The position numbers were made by a program, and so were the translations under genes. Below the pieces are notes generated by a model that saw only the letters and a list, made by a program, of their open reading frames with translations, was not told the origin of the DNA and made no database searches. Below are positions 51,673 to 58,989 of a stretch of 64,000 nt of DNA, one piece after another (positions within the stretch are counted from its first letter, which is position 1; each line of letters starts with the position of its first letter). The stretch covers positions 1,353,079-1,417,078 of the forward strand of contig JAMPGH010000001.1 of NCBI GenBank assembly GCA_023664045.1. Direction: 5' to 3'. Source of the stretch: Alistipes senegalensis (GTDB taxonomy: Bacteria > Bacteroidota > Bacteroidia > Bacteroidales > Rikenellaceae).

Positions 51673-52632
51673 ATGTTGGTTGGGATCATAGCGCGTTATC
51701 TGGAGTCGCACCGGCGACTGATCATCCCGCAGATGGGAGCGTTCATCGTCAAGGAGCCGGGTCGCGGCGTGCTTTTTTCGGAGTTGCTCAAGCGCGACGA
51801 CGGCGTCCTGCGCGGATTGCTCGTCGAGGCGGGCGTCGGCGAGATCGAGGCCGCGGGTCGGATCGACCGCTTCGTCTTCGAGGTGCGGCACGCCGTGCAG
51901 GAGGGCCGGGAGTACCCGCTTTCCGGTCTGGGCGTGATGAAGCCCGGTCCCAACGGAACCATCTCGTTCGCCTATGATCCGCAGGCCGTCGCTCCGACGG
52001 CTCCCGAGGCCGCGGCCGGTCGCGTGCCGCTGGATTCCGCCGCCGCGCCCATCCTCGAAATTCGGGCGCAGGAGCCTGCTGCCGACGCTCCTCGGAGTGC
52101 GGAGGTCGCCGCCGAGGTCGGATTCGAAGAACCCGCTACCGGAAATGCTCCGGCGAACCGGCAGATGGACAAATTCTCCGAGGCGGTCCGAACGCTCTAC
52201 GGCGAGCCGGCATCTCCGGCATCTCCGGCATCTCCGGCTTTCCCGGCCGCAACGTCTGCGAAGCCCGCAGCACCCGCCATGCCCGCAACGTCAGCAGAGC
52301 CTGCTGCCGAAAATTCCGGAACCCCGGTCTCCGGGGAGCCTGAACGGCCGGCGGCTCTCGTGCAGTCCGGAGCATCGCGGCCGGAGGCTGCTCCGAAGTT
52401 CGCCACCGAAGTCGATTCGCGGCCGCAGTTCTCGCAGCCCAAACGTTCGAAGCGCGACGATTTTTCGGATTCCTATTACGGACGTCTGCCGCGTCGCCCG
52501 GCCATCGAGCAGACCGTGCGCGTGAAGAAACGTTCCGACCACTTCATCTGGATCGCGTTGATCGCCACGCTGATCGCGCTGGCGGCCATCGCTTTCGGTC
52601 AGTGGATCGATTCGCAGACATCGGGTTTTTAA
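51673..52632 (+). CDS. HU/CCDC81-like domain protein with C-terminal membrane helix
   Basis: A 319-residue protein. Residues ~1-100 resemble the bacterial HU-CCDC81 domain (IIARYLESHRRLIIPQMGAF, IDRFVFEVRHAVQEGREYPL, GLGVMKPGPNGTISF). A long Ala/Pro/Glu low-complexity linker includes four Pro-Ala-Ser style repeats (PASPASPASPA). A single membrane helix lies near the C-terminus (HFIWIALIATLIALAAIAFG). Such proteins are widespread in Bacteroidetes but their role is unknown. The layout suggests a DNA- or polymer-binding head tethered to the inner membrane. It is the first gene of a five-gene operon that ends in secG. Confidence 0.75.
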   Translation: MLVGIIARYLESHRRLIIPQMGAFIVKEPGRGVLFSELLKRDDGVLRGLLVEAGVGEIEAAGRIDRFVFEVRHAVQEGREYPLSGLGVMKPGPNGTISFAYDPQAVAPTAPEAAAGRVPLDSAAAPILEIRAQEPAADAPRSAEVAAEVGFEEPATGNAPANRQMDKFSEAVRTLYGEPASPASPASPAFPAATSAKPAAPAMPATSAEPAAENSGTPVSGEPERPAALVQSGASRPEAAPKFATEVDSRPQFSQPKRSKRDDFSDSYYGRLPRRPAIEQTVRVKKRSDHFIWIALIATLIALAAIAFGQWIDSQTSGF

Positions 52633-52642
52633 GCCGCTTTCC

Positions 52643-53878
52643 ATGACCGAGATCACGTCCGTCAAACAACGCTTCGGCATCATCGGCACCTCTCCGCTTC
52701 TGGACCGGGCGCTCGACGTCGCCCTGCGCGTCGCGCCCACCGACCTGACCGTGCTCGTTACGGGCGAGAGCGGCGTGGGCAAGGAGTTCTTCCCGCAGGT
52801 CATCCATGCCTATTCGGCCCGCAAACACAATAAATATATTGCCGTCAACTGCGCCGCCATTCCCGAGGGAACGATCGATTCGGAGTTGTTCGGCCATGAA
52901 AAGGGCGCTTTCACCGGCGCTTTCGAGGCCCGCAAGGGGTATTTCGAGGAGGCCGACGGAGGTACGATTTTCTTGGACGAGGTCGCCGAGTTGCCGCATT
53001 CCACGCAGGCGCGGCTGCTGCGCGTCCTGCAGACGGGCGAGTTCCTGCGCGTCGGCTCGTCGAAGGTTCAGAAAACGGATGTCCGCGTCGTCGCGGCCAC
53101 GAACGTCGACTTGCAGCAGGCGATCCTCTCCGGACGTTTCCGCGAAGACCTCTATTATCGTCTGGGTACGGTGCCCGTCGTCGTGCCGGCGTTGCGCGAA
53201 CGCCCGGAGGATATTCCCCTGTTGTTCCGCAAGTTCGCTTCCGACGTGGCCTTGCAGTACCGCATGCCGGCCGTTACGCTCGACGACGGGGCACGGCAGT
53301 TGCTTTCGGAGTATTATTGGCGGGGCAACATCCGTCAGTTGAAGAACGTCGCCGAGCAGATCTCGGCCATCGAGCAGACGCGCGTCGTTACGGCCGACAT
53401 GTTGCGTCGCTATCTTCCCGAACAGCATGCCGGGGCTCCGATGGCCGCTGCGGGGAGCATGCGGACCGAGGATTCGATGTCTACCGAGCGGGAGTTGCTC
53501 TACAAGGTGCTCTTCGACATGCGGGCCGACATCAACGATCTGAAACGGATGATGGCCGAGCTGATGCAGGGCGCCGGCGTGCACCGGTCCGAGCCGCATG
53601 CCGACATCAAGGCCTTGCTGCCGTCGGCCGCTCAGGGTGGGGTGCTGCCCGTCGCTTCCGATGCGGCCTATGCTGCGGCTCCCGTCTTCGCCGAGAGCGA
53701 GGATGTTACCGACGAGCCGCCGCGCGAGCTGACGAAAGCCGACGTGCAGCGCGAGCAGATCGTGCGGGCGCTCCGCAACAACCGCGGACGTCGCCGCGAG
53801 GCGGCCCGCGAACTCTTCATGTCCGAGCGAACCCTCTACCGCAAGATCAAGGAACTGGGGATCGAGGAGAATTCATGA
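52643..53878 (+). CDS. Sigma-54-dependent transcriptional activator lacking a receiver domain
   Basis: A 411-residue activator. AAA+ domain: Walker A GESGVGKE at 41-48, GAFTGA at 88-93 (contacts sigma-54), Walker B GGTIFLDEV near 106-114, R-finger region in FREDLYYRLGTVPVVVPALR. A linker of ~80 residues carries a helical segment. A C-terminal Fis-type HTH is at about 370-405 (REAARELFMSERTLYRKIKE). There is no N-terminal phosphoacceptor or sensor domain, so activity may be set by another protein or by level. It lies between the HU-like gene and lptE. Its stop overlaps the lptE start. Confidence 0.9.
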   Translation: MTEITSVKQRFGIIGTSPLLDRALDVALRVAPTDLTVLVTGESGVGKEFFPQVIHAYSARKHNKYIAVNCAAIPEGTIDSELFGHEKGAFTGAFEARKGYFEEADGGTIFLDEVAELPHSTQARLLRVLQTGEFLRVGSSKVQKTDVRVVAATNVDLQQAILSGRFREDLYYRLGTVPVVVPALRERPEDIPLLFRKFASDVALQYRMPAVTLDDGARQLLSEYYWRGNIRQLKNVAEQISAIEQTRVVTADMLRRYLPEQHAGAPMAAAGSMRTEDSMSTERELLYKVLFDMRADINDLKRMMAELMQGAGVHRSEPHADIKALLPSAAQGGVLPVASDAAYAAAPVFAESEDVTDEPPRELTKADVQREQIVRALRNNRGRRREAARELFMSERTLYRKIKELGIEENS

Positions 53879-54429
53879 TGCACCTATTCACCATTCATAA
53901 TTCGAAGTTGAAACTTTTCCGAATCATATTCGCCTCGACCGCACTCGTCGCCCTCGCAGCGTTGGGCGGCTGCGGCGTGCAGATCAAATATTCGCTTTCG
54001 GGCGCCTCCATTCCGCCCGATGCGCGGACATTCTCGGTGGCCTACTTTCCCAACAACGCCACGATGGTCTCGCCGATCCTCAGCCCGACGATGACCGACG
54101 CGTTGGTCGACATGTTTTCGCGGCGTACGCGCCTGATGCAGGTCGACGAAGGCGGCGACTTTGCTTTCGAGGGCGAGATCGTCAACTACACCTCCACTAC
54201 GGCCTCGGTGTCGAGCGACGACTATGCGCTGCTCAACCGCCTGACCATCACCGTCAAGGTCCGCTTCACCAACGCCCTCGACGAGTCGCAGTCGTGGAAC
54301 AAGACCTTCACGGCCTACGAGGACTACGACTCGACGTTGCTGCTCACCGAGGTCGAGGGCGATCTGATTCCGCAGATCGTCGACAAACTCGTAACCGACA
54401 TCTTCATGGCTTCGGCCTCCAACTGGTAA
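53875..54429 (+). CDS. lptE: LptE-like LPS-assembly lipoprotein
   Basis: A 184-residue lipoprotein with signal peptide and lipobox VALAALGGCG. The mature domain has the family pattern VQIKYSLSGASIPPDARTFS, AYFPNNATMVSPILSPTMTD, LMQVDEGGDFAFEGEIVNYT and NKTFTAYEDYDS. It pairs with LptD to insert LPS in the outer membrane. ATGATG at 53875 overlaps the preceding TGA, which favours this start. It is in the operon with a sigma-54 activator and secG. Confidence 0.85.
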   Translation: MMHLFTIHNSKLKLFRIIFASTALVALAALGGCGVQIKYSLSGASIPPDARTFSVAYFPNNATMVSPILSPTMTDALVDMFSRRTRLMQVDEGGDFAFEGEIVNYTSTTASVSSDDYALLNRLTITVKVRFTNALDESQSWNKTFTAYEDYDSTLLLTEVEGDLIPQIVDKLVTDIFMASASNW

Positions 54430-54432
54430 TCT

Positions 54433-54921
54433 ATGGATAAGGAGCAGTTCCGCACGCTTTCGTCCGGGGGGACGGAGCCGTTTTCGACCCGCGAGCTGGA
54501 CGAGCTCGTCGCGCGTTACGGCTGGTTCGCACCGCTGCGCATTCTGCGCGAGGCGCGTACGGGGAAAACCGATGCGCAGTTGACCGTTACGGCGCCGTGG
54601 CGGGGCAGAAGTTCGTTGCGCGAAATGCCGGTCGATGCGGCTCTTTTCGCTGCGAGCGCTTCGGAGGAGGCGATCGACCGCTTCCTGCAGCAGACCGATC
54701 TGCGGATCGTGGCCGAGGAGGGCGAGCCCGAGGTCGAGGTGCGCACGGCGCCCTGTCTGACCGATGCCGACGAGGTGGTCTCCGAGCAGCTGGCCGAGAT
54801 CTATCTTGCGCAGGGTTTGCGCGACCGGGCGGCGGCCATTTATCGCAAATTAAGTTTGCTAAATCCCGAAAAAAGTATTTACTTTGCCGAGCTTATCGAA
54901 AAAACGGAAAACAATAATTAA
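54433..54921 (+). CDS. Hypothetical protein with C-terminal TPR-like motif
   Basis: A 162-residue soluble protein. The N-terminal ~100 residues have no recognised domain (LDELVARYGWFAPLRILREA, RSSLREMPVDAALFAASASE). The C-terminus forms a TPR-like helix pair (VVSEQLAEIYLAQGLRDRAA, AIYRKLSLLNPEKSIYFAEL). It begins 3 nt after lptE and ends 12 nt before secG. This lptE-TPR-secG order is repeated in related genomes (general recollection), so a role in envelope export is plausible but unproven. Confidence 0.75.
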   Translation: MDKEQFRTLSSGGTEPFSTRELDELVARYGWFAPLRILREARTGKTDAQLTVTAPWRGRSSLREMPVDAALFAASASEEAIDRFLQQTDLRIVAEEGEPEVEVRTAPCLTDADEVVSEQLAEIYLAQGLRDRAAAIYRKLSLLNPEKSIYFAELIEKTENNN

Positions 54922-54933
54922 AATTTCGACGAT

Positions 54934-55296
54934 ATGTTGTCAACGATTTGCATTATTCTGACCCTCCTTGCGAGCGTGCTGGTGATTCTCGCCGTGCTGG
55001 TTCAGAATCCCAAGAGCGGCATGGCCGCCAACTTCGGCGCTTCGAATCAGGTGATGGGCGTACGCGAGACGACCAACTTTCTGGAGCGTTTCACGTGGAC
55101 GATGGCCATCGCCATCGCAGTGCTGAGTCTCGTCGCTACGCTGGCTATGGGCGGCGGTGCCGTCGCCGGCGATTCCGAGATCTCCAAAGACGCCCGTCTG
55201 CTGCAGGAGCAGGCGATCGAAGGGCAGCTGCCCGCCATGCCGCAGGCCGAGATTCCGGCCGAGGATGCGGCCGCAGTTTCTGCGGACGCCGAGTAA
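54934..55296 (+). CDS. secG: Preprotein translocase subunit SecG
   Basis: A 120-residue protein with two membrane helices (TICIILTLLASVLVILAVLV and FTWTMAIAIAVLSLVATLAM) around the cytoplasmic loop QNPKSGMAANFGASNQVMGV, which matches SecG. An acidic Ala-rich tail after residue ~80 is longer than in E. coli. It assists SecYEG-driven export. It is the last gene of the operon. Confidence 0.93.
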   Translation: MLSTICIILTLLASVLVILAVLVQNPKSGMAANFGASNQVMGVRETTNFLERFTWTMAIAIAVLSLVATLAMGGGAVAGDSEISKDARLLQEQAIEGQLPAMPQAEIPAEDAAAVSADAE

Positions 55297-55420
55297 TTCC
55301 CGGGGTGCCGGGGGCGAGGGGGCGAGGTGCCGGAGTGCTGAGGTAACGCGCTGAGGTATCGGAGTGTCGAGTAAGGCGCTGAAGTACCGGGGAGCCGGAA
55401 TGTTGAGGCGCCGGAAGTAT
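55297..55420 (+). other. Purine-rich degenerate repeat tract after secG
   Basis: Immediately after the secG stop the mRNA strand has repeating units of roughly 15-20 nt: GGTGCCGGAGTGCTGAGGTA, then GCGCTGAGGTATCGGAGTG, GCGCTGAAGTACCGGGGAG, and so on. It is not an open frame of note. It resembles the tracts after other stops in this window. Confidence 0.5.
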
Positions 55421-55534
55421 CGGAGCCGTTGCGGCGATCGCGTGCAGGTCGCGAATCGGTTCGGACCGAATCGGACTTTCGAACGCCCTGAAGAGAGGAA
55501 AGGCAGGAAGTGCCGCCCGAAAGAAACGAATTTC

Positions 55535-55562
55535 AAGCCGTGGCTTCAGCCGCGGCTTTTTT
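55535..55562 (+). terminator. Intrinsic terminator of the secG operon
   Basis: Ten-bp stem AAGCCGTGGC/GCCGCGGCTT with TTCA loop, then T-run. It lies 240 nt downstream of secG, after the purine-rich tract. Confidence 0.8.
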
Positions 55563-55607
55563 GTGCTCCGCTGTTGCTCTGTGCTCTCGGCTTTGCCATT
55601 CTTCTTT

Positions 55608-55889
55608 TTAGCGGGCTCCTGCGTACTTGCAGCTTTGATACGGGACTATTGTAAGAAAAGTGTTGAATAAAAGCAGCTGCAGATGCTGGACGCAGCGCAC
55701 GGGGAGGCTAAAAGCACGTCCCGAGAAACCGTTCATGGGGTTCACGTTGTCCGAGTTGAAGTTCAAACCGCTCGGCGAAGCACTACCGGCAGCGGCGGAC
55801 GAAGAGGACCACGAGTAGCCGTTCGTGCCGACAGCATTCAGGGCTCCCGTCTGTCGGTCGCGGTAACCCGAAGCAGGCGCATGAAGCAA
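55608..55889 (-). pseudogene. FISUMP/lectin-like C-terminal cassette A (5'-truncated)
   Basis: An open frame of up to 93 codons with only a TTG near its 5' end. It encodes LHAPASGYRDRQTGALNAVG, then YSWSSSSAAAG and SLPVRCVQHLQ. This matches only the last ~65 residues of FISUMP/fimbrillin-type domains (typical ending YRxxxTGAL..VG..G.YWSSS...GFSVRCV). The upstream part of the gene, signal peptide and start are missing. It sits inside element A with 38-nt and 34-nt flanks identical to those of cassette B. Whether it is expressed is not evident. Confidence 0.65.
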
Positions 55890-56322
55890 TCGCTGGAATG
55901 AATGACGGAAAGGGAACCTTTCTCAATTAATAGTTAATAATGAATAATTGTCAGAACCACAAAAAAGTTGCTTTTTGAAAAAACACGATCTCGCAACTTA
56001 ATTATTCATTATACATTATTCACTATTCATTAAAGTTGCTTTCCGGCAGACTGGGATATAAAACCCGCCTGAGGATAAGGGGACAGATGAGGCCGGATAG
56101 AAATAGCAGGCTCCATCTCCCCTAAAACCCGCTTCTTAAGCGGGGGTTCGATAGAAAAAACCGGCTCTATCTCCTCCTAAACCCCGCTCTTAGCGGAGCC
56201 CATAAATCCCCGTTCTTAGCGGGGCGGGGGATTGCTGAATCTGCGGCCGCGCTGACGGAAGCCCTGAAAGACATCCCGCCACTCCGGGCCGAAGCTGCTT
56301 TTATCAAGGTGAAAGTTGAAAG
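55669..56322 (-). repeat. Composite repeat element A (inverted partner of element B)
   Basis: Read on the minus strand: leader 56322 to 56038, AT-rich spacer 56037 to 55905, 38-nt conserved flank 55904 to 55867, variable core 55866 to 55703, 34-nt conserved flank 55702 to 55669. The leader contains short hairpins CCGCTCTTAGCGG (56184-56196), CCCCGTTCTTAGCGGGG (56208-56224) and CCCGCTTCTTAAGCGGG (56128-56144). The same order and nearly the same length occur at 61894-62548 on the other strand. It lies downstream of ruvA and in the same orientation. No transposase is present. Confidence 0.8.
55926..56035. repeat. AT-rich inverted repeat inside element A
   Basis: ATAATGAATAATT near 55942 is matched by AATTATTCATTAT near 55999. 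Between them are AGTTGC and GCAACT in inverted order. This spacer has no counterpart of the same sequence in element B, which carries a different AT-rich inverted pair. Confidence 0.6.
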
Positions 56323-56379
56323 GCGAAACATGAAACGGGAAGTTCTTTCCCCTGCTGAAAGGCGAATTGCAAAACGCCA

Positions 56380-56455
56380 TAAAAAATAAATCGGGAAATA
56401 TCTTTCCCCGCATGTCGCGCATTCCGGCAAGGCCCGACGATGCCCGGAATGCGGC
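56380..56455 (-). terminator. Terminator region of ruvA
   Basis: On the minus strand a first stem GCATTCCGG/CCGGAATGC lies right after the ruvA stop. It is followed by GGGGAAA-GATA-TTTCCC and then ATTTATTTTTTAT, a probable intrinsic terminator. Confidence 0.6.
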
Positions 56456-56456
56456 C

Positions 56457-57035
56457 TTACAGCTCTTTCAACGCCATGCGTACCAGCTCCTCGGTCGAGG
56501 CGTCGGGTGTTGCGCGGAGTACGGAGCGAAGCGCCTTTTCGGCTGCCGATTTGTTGAACCCCAGCATTGCGAGAGCCGCCAGCGCTTCGTCGCTCCGCTC
56601 GTCGTTCGGGGCGGCGCCTGCGGCTCCGGTTTCCAGTCCTGTGAGCTTGCCGCTCAGCTCGACGATGATTTTCTGGGCTGTTTTGAGCCCCAGTCCCTTC
56701 ACGTTCTTCAGCAGCACGGCATTGCCCGACGAGATGATGTTCTGCAGCTCGGACGGCGAGTAGGTCGAAAGGATCGTGCGGGCCGTGTTGCCGCCCACGC
56801 CCGAGACGCCGAGCAGCAGCCGGAACAGCTCGCGCTCGGCTTTCGTGGCGAATCCGTAGAGCAGCTGCGCATCTTCGCGCACGACGTAGTGTACGAAGAG
56901 CTTCGTGCGTTCGGCATGTTCGATCGCCGAATAGGTTTCGAGCGATATGTTGAGATAGTAGCCCACGCCCGCCGCGTCGATCACGGCATAGGTCGGACCC
57001 AGTTCGGCCACGGGGCCGCTGATGTATTCGTACAT
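56457..57035 (-). CDS. ruvA: Holliday junction branch migration complex subunit RuvA
   Basis: A 192-residue protein with an N-terminal OB-fold (MYEYISGPVAELGPTYAVID), tandem helix-hairpin-helix motifs (FRLLLGVSGVGGNTARTILS; LLKNVKGLGLKTAQKIIVEL) and a C-terminal UBA-like domain (DEALAALAMLGFNKSAAEKA) that contacts RuvB. It binds four-way junctions in recombination repair. ruvB is not adjacent. A -7 box at 57062-57070 drives it divergently from the OmpH-like gene. Confidence 0.95.
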   Translation of the reverse strand: MYEYISGPVAELGPTYAVIDAAGVGYYLNISLETYSAIEHAERTKLFVHYVVREDAQLLYGFATKAERELFRLLLGVSGVGGNTARTILSTYSPSELQNIISSGNAVLLKNVKGLGLKTAQKIIVELSGKLTGLETGAAGAAPNDERSDEALAALAMLGFNKSAAEKALRSVLRATPDASTEELVRMALKEL

Positions 57036-57061
57036 GTCGTTTAAAAATTACGGGGTGCAGG

Positions 57062-57070
57062 GCAAAAATA
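57062..57070 (-). promoter_or_regulatory. Predicted promoter -7 box for ruvA
   Basis: The minus strand reads TATTTTTGC, a full consensus match 27 nt before the ruvA start. Confidence 0.55.
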
Positions 57071-57082
57071 AAGATTTTTTCT

Positions 57083-57091
57083 TATCTTTGC
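57083..57091 (+). promoter_or_regulatory. Predicted promoter -7 box for the OmpH-like gene
   Basis: Reads TATCTTTGC, a full consensus match, divergent from the ruvA promoter. Confidence 0.6.
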
Positions 57092-57132
57092 ATTTCGAGC
57101 AGAAAATAATTCATCAAACAGCAAAACAGGAT

Positions 57133-57723
57133 ATGAAAAAAATGCTTTTTACGGCATGGATCGTCGCTGCGGCGATGACGGCCTGCGGCCCCAAGAGTTC
57201 GGAGAATCCCGTTGCGGCGGAAGGTGCCGTGCGCGAGATCGGGGTGAGCGACATCGCTTACATTCAGGTCGAAGCCGTGCTGGCGGAGAGCGACCTCTAT
57301 AAGAACGAGGGTGCGGCGCTGCAGGAGAAGACCCAGAAGGCGCAGAACAGCTGGGCGCAGCGCGAGAAGAACCTGCAGGCCGAGGCCGCCAAGCTGCAGG
57401 AGAAGTACCAGAAAGGTCTGATTACCACCAACGATGCACAGGCCCAGCAGGAGAGCATCCAGCGTCGTGTGGCCTCGTACCAGAGTTCGGCGCAGAAGGA
57501 GGCCCAGACCCTCGAGGAGGAGAACTACGTCTTCACCAACCGGGCGCAGGATCTGTTGCAGCGTGCCGTGGAGGAGATCAACGCCGACCGCAAATACAAG
57601 CTCATCATCAACGCTTCGGCTTTGATCGACGCCGATACGACCCTCAACATCACGCCTGCCGTGCTGGCGAAGGTCAACGAACTCTACGCTGCCGATCAGG
57701 CAGAAAAGTCCTCCCGCAAATAA
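57133..57723 (+). CDS. OmpH/Skp-like periplasmic lipoprotein
   Basis: A 196-residue protein with a signal peptide and a probable lipobox (VAAAMTACGP). It starts with the strand DIAYIQVEAVLAESDLYK seen in OmpH/Skp chaperones. A long coiled coil follows (QEKTQKAQNSWAQREKNLQA ... QESIQRRVASYQSSAQKEAQ), then a closing strand and helix (YKLIINASALIDADTTLNIT, PAVLAKVNELY). Skp-type proteins hold unfolded outer-membrane proteins in the periplasm. The lipid anchor is a variant common in Bacteroidetes. Confidence 0.85.
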   Translation: MKKMLFTAWIVAAAMTACGPKSSENPVAAEGAVREIGVSDIAYIQVEAVLAESDLYKNEGAALQEKTQKAQNSWAQREKNLQAEAAKLQEKYQKGLITTNDAQAQQESIQRRVASYQSSAQKEAQTLEEENYVFTNRAQDLLQRAVEEINADRKYKLIINASALIDADTTLNITPAVLAKVNELYAADQAEKSSRK

Positions 57724-57806
57724 CCGGAGGCGGCGACCGGGGGGGGCGAGGAAGCTGGGCGCGTGTTGCCGCCACTCCTGCGATTCCGCCGAGTAAGACC
57801 GATGTG

Positions 57807-57837
57807 AAAAACCGATGATTCGTTCATCGGTTTTTTT
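57807..57837 (+). terminator. Intrinsic terminator of the OmpH-like gene
   Basis: Stem AAACCGATGA/TCATCGGTTT with a short TTCGT loop and a T7 tail. Confidence 0.85.
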
Positions 57838-57872
57838 CTTTGCATTCTCTTGTATGCCCGAAAATCCGCTGC

Positions 57873-58020
57873 TTTTTCGTCCGCTTTGCGTTCCCGATCT
57901 CGAAAACGGCTCTCTCGTCCGCAGGCCGCTTTGAAATCCCGCCGTCTTTTTCGCCCGCTTTGCGTTCCCGGTCTCGAAAACGGCTCTCTCGTCCGCAAGC
58001 CGTTTTGAAATCCCTGCCTG
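57873..58020 (+). repeat. Two tandem 74-bp direct repeats upstream of cdaA
   Basis: Copy 1 is 57873-57946 and copy 2 is 57947-58020. Each contains CCGCTTTGCGTTCCC, TCTCGAAAACGGCTCTCTCG and TTTTGAAATCCC-like parts. They differ at about eight positions. No coding frame or known protein site was recognised. Confidence 0.8.
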
Positions 58021-58069
58021 CGTCGGGCGAATTATGTGCGCCGGATTTTCATTTGTGGATCGTAAATCT

Positions 58070-58078
58070 TATCTTTGC
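58070..58078 (+). promoter_or_regulatory. Predicted promoter -7 box for cdaA
   Basis: Reads TATCTTTGC, with TTTG ~18-20 nt upstream at the -33 position. It lies 21 nt before the ATG. Confidence 0.6.
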
Positions 58079-58098
58079 AAAGAATAACGACCGCATTT

Positions 58099-58899
58099 AT
58101 GGGTTTCATACCGTTCACTTTCGTAGATTTCATCGACATTCTGTTGGTCGCCCTGAGCATGTACTGGATCTATCGCATGACCAAAGGCACCAACGCTCCC
58201 TATATCCTTTCGGGCATCATCGCCATCTATCTGCTGTGGGTCGTGGTCCGGGCCCTCAACATGGAGTTGCTCTCCACCATCCTCGGGCGCTTGATTTCGG
58301 TGGGTGTCATCGCACTGATTATCGTCTTCCAGCCCGAGTTGCGCCACTTCCTCCAGATGATCGGCATGCGGCAGAAGCAGTTCAAGTTCATCACGCGGTT
58401 CTTCTCCACGTTCGAGGAGAAGGCGCAGACCGACGTCGAGCCCATCGTCGCGGCCTGCACGGCGATGGCCGCTGCGAAAACCGGTGCGCTGATCGTCGTC
58501 GCGCTGCGCAGCGACCTCACGCTCATCGCCGAGGGAGGCATCGCCGTCGATGCCAAAGTCTCCGCCGATCTGTTGCAGAACATCTTCTTCAAGAACGCTC
58601 CTCTGCACGACGGTGCCGTGCTGATCCAGAACGACCGCATCATCGCCGCCAAGTGCATCCTGCCCGTTACGCAGAGCGACGTTCCCAAGTCTTACGGTAC
58701 GCGCCATCGTGCCGCCATCGGTCTGAGCGAGATCTCCGACGCCATCATTCTGGTCGTCTCCGAGGAGACCGGCGGTATCTCCGTGGCGCAGGGCGGCGAG
58801 CTGCACCGCGATCTCGATACGCTCCGCCTGCAGCAGACCTTGCGGCGCTACCTTGCGCCGGCTCCGCGCCGGCGTTCCAAAAAAGAGGTCGCCGAGTAA
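58099..58899 (+). CDS. cdaA: Diadenylate cyclase CdaA
   Basis: A 266-residue inner-membrane enzyme making c-di-AMP from two ATP. Three N-terminal helices (FVDFIDILLVALSMYWIY; YILSGIIAIYLLWVVVRA; LISVGVIALIIVFQPE) precede the DAC domain (about 105-255), which has DGA at 171-173 and RHR at 202-204. ATG 58099 was chosen over an upstream TTG because of the MGFIPF start and spacing to the promoter. c-di-AMP controls K+ balance and envelope stress in many bacteria. The usual CdaR partner is not adjacent, as often in Bacteroidetes. Confidence 0.95.
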   Translation: MGFIPFTFVDFIDILLVALSMYWIYRMTKGTNAPYILSGIIAIYLLWVVVRALNMELLSTILGRLISVGVIALIIVFQPELRHFLQMIGMRQKQFKFITRFFSTFEEKAQTDVEPIVAACTAMAAAKTGALIVVALRSDLTLIAEGGIAVDAKVSADLLQNIFFKNAPLHDGAVLIQNDRIIAAKCILPVTQSDVPKSYGTRHRAAIGLSEISDAIILVVSEETGGISVAQGGELHRDLDTLRLQQTLRRYLAPAPRRRSKKEVAE

Positions 58900-58966
58900 G
58901 TTCCGGTCCGGACGACGTTTTTCTTTATTTTTCGCGTCGGTTGCGGATTTGTCGGATTGTTTTTTG

Positions 58967-58975
58967 TAAATTTGC
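58967..58975 (+). promoter_or_regulatory. Predicted promoter -7 box for the lipoprotein pair
   Basis: Reads TAAATTTGC with TTTG at 58948-58951, a full match to the Bacteroidetes promoter. Confidence 0.6.
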
Positions 58976-58989
58976 ACGATTCTTAGCCG

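Larger units (their letters stand above)
57724..58098 (+). other. Intergenic region between OmpH-like gene and cdaA
   Basis: It contains, in order, a short purine-rich tract after the stop (57724-57760, including a G8 run), an intrinsic terminator at 57807-57837, two tandem 74-bp repeats at 57873-58020, and the cdaA promoter at 58070. No gene was recognised. Confidence 0.6.

Noticed and set aside
56216-56422. Small protein encoded by the element leader (DKSSFGPEWRDVF...)
   Set aside because: The stretch is open in both copies, but the differences are all amino-acid replacements and the upstream parts and starts differ, so coding selection is not supported.
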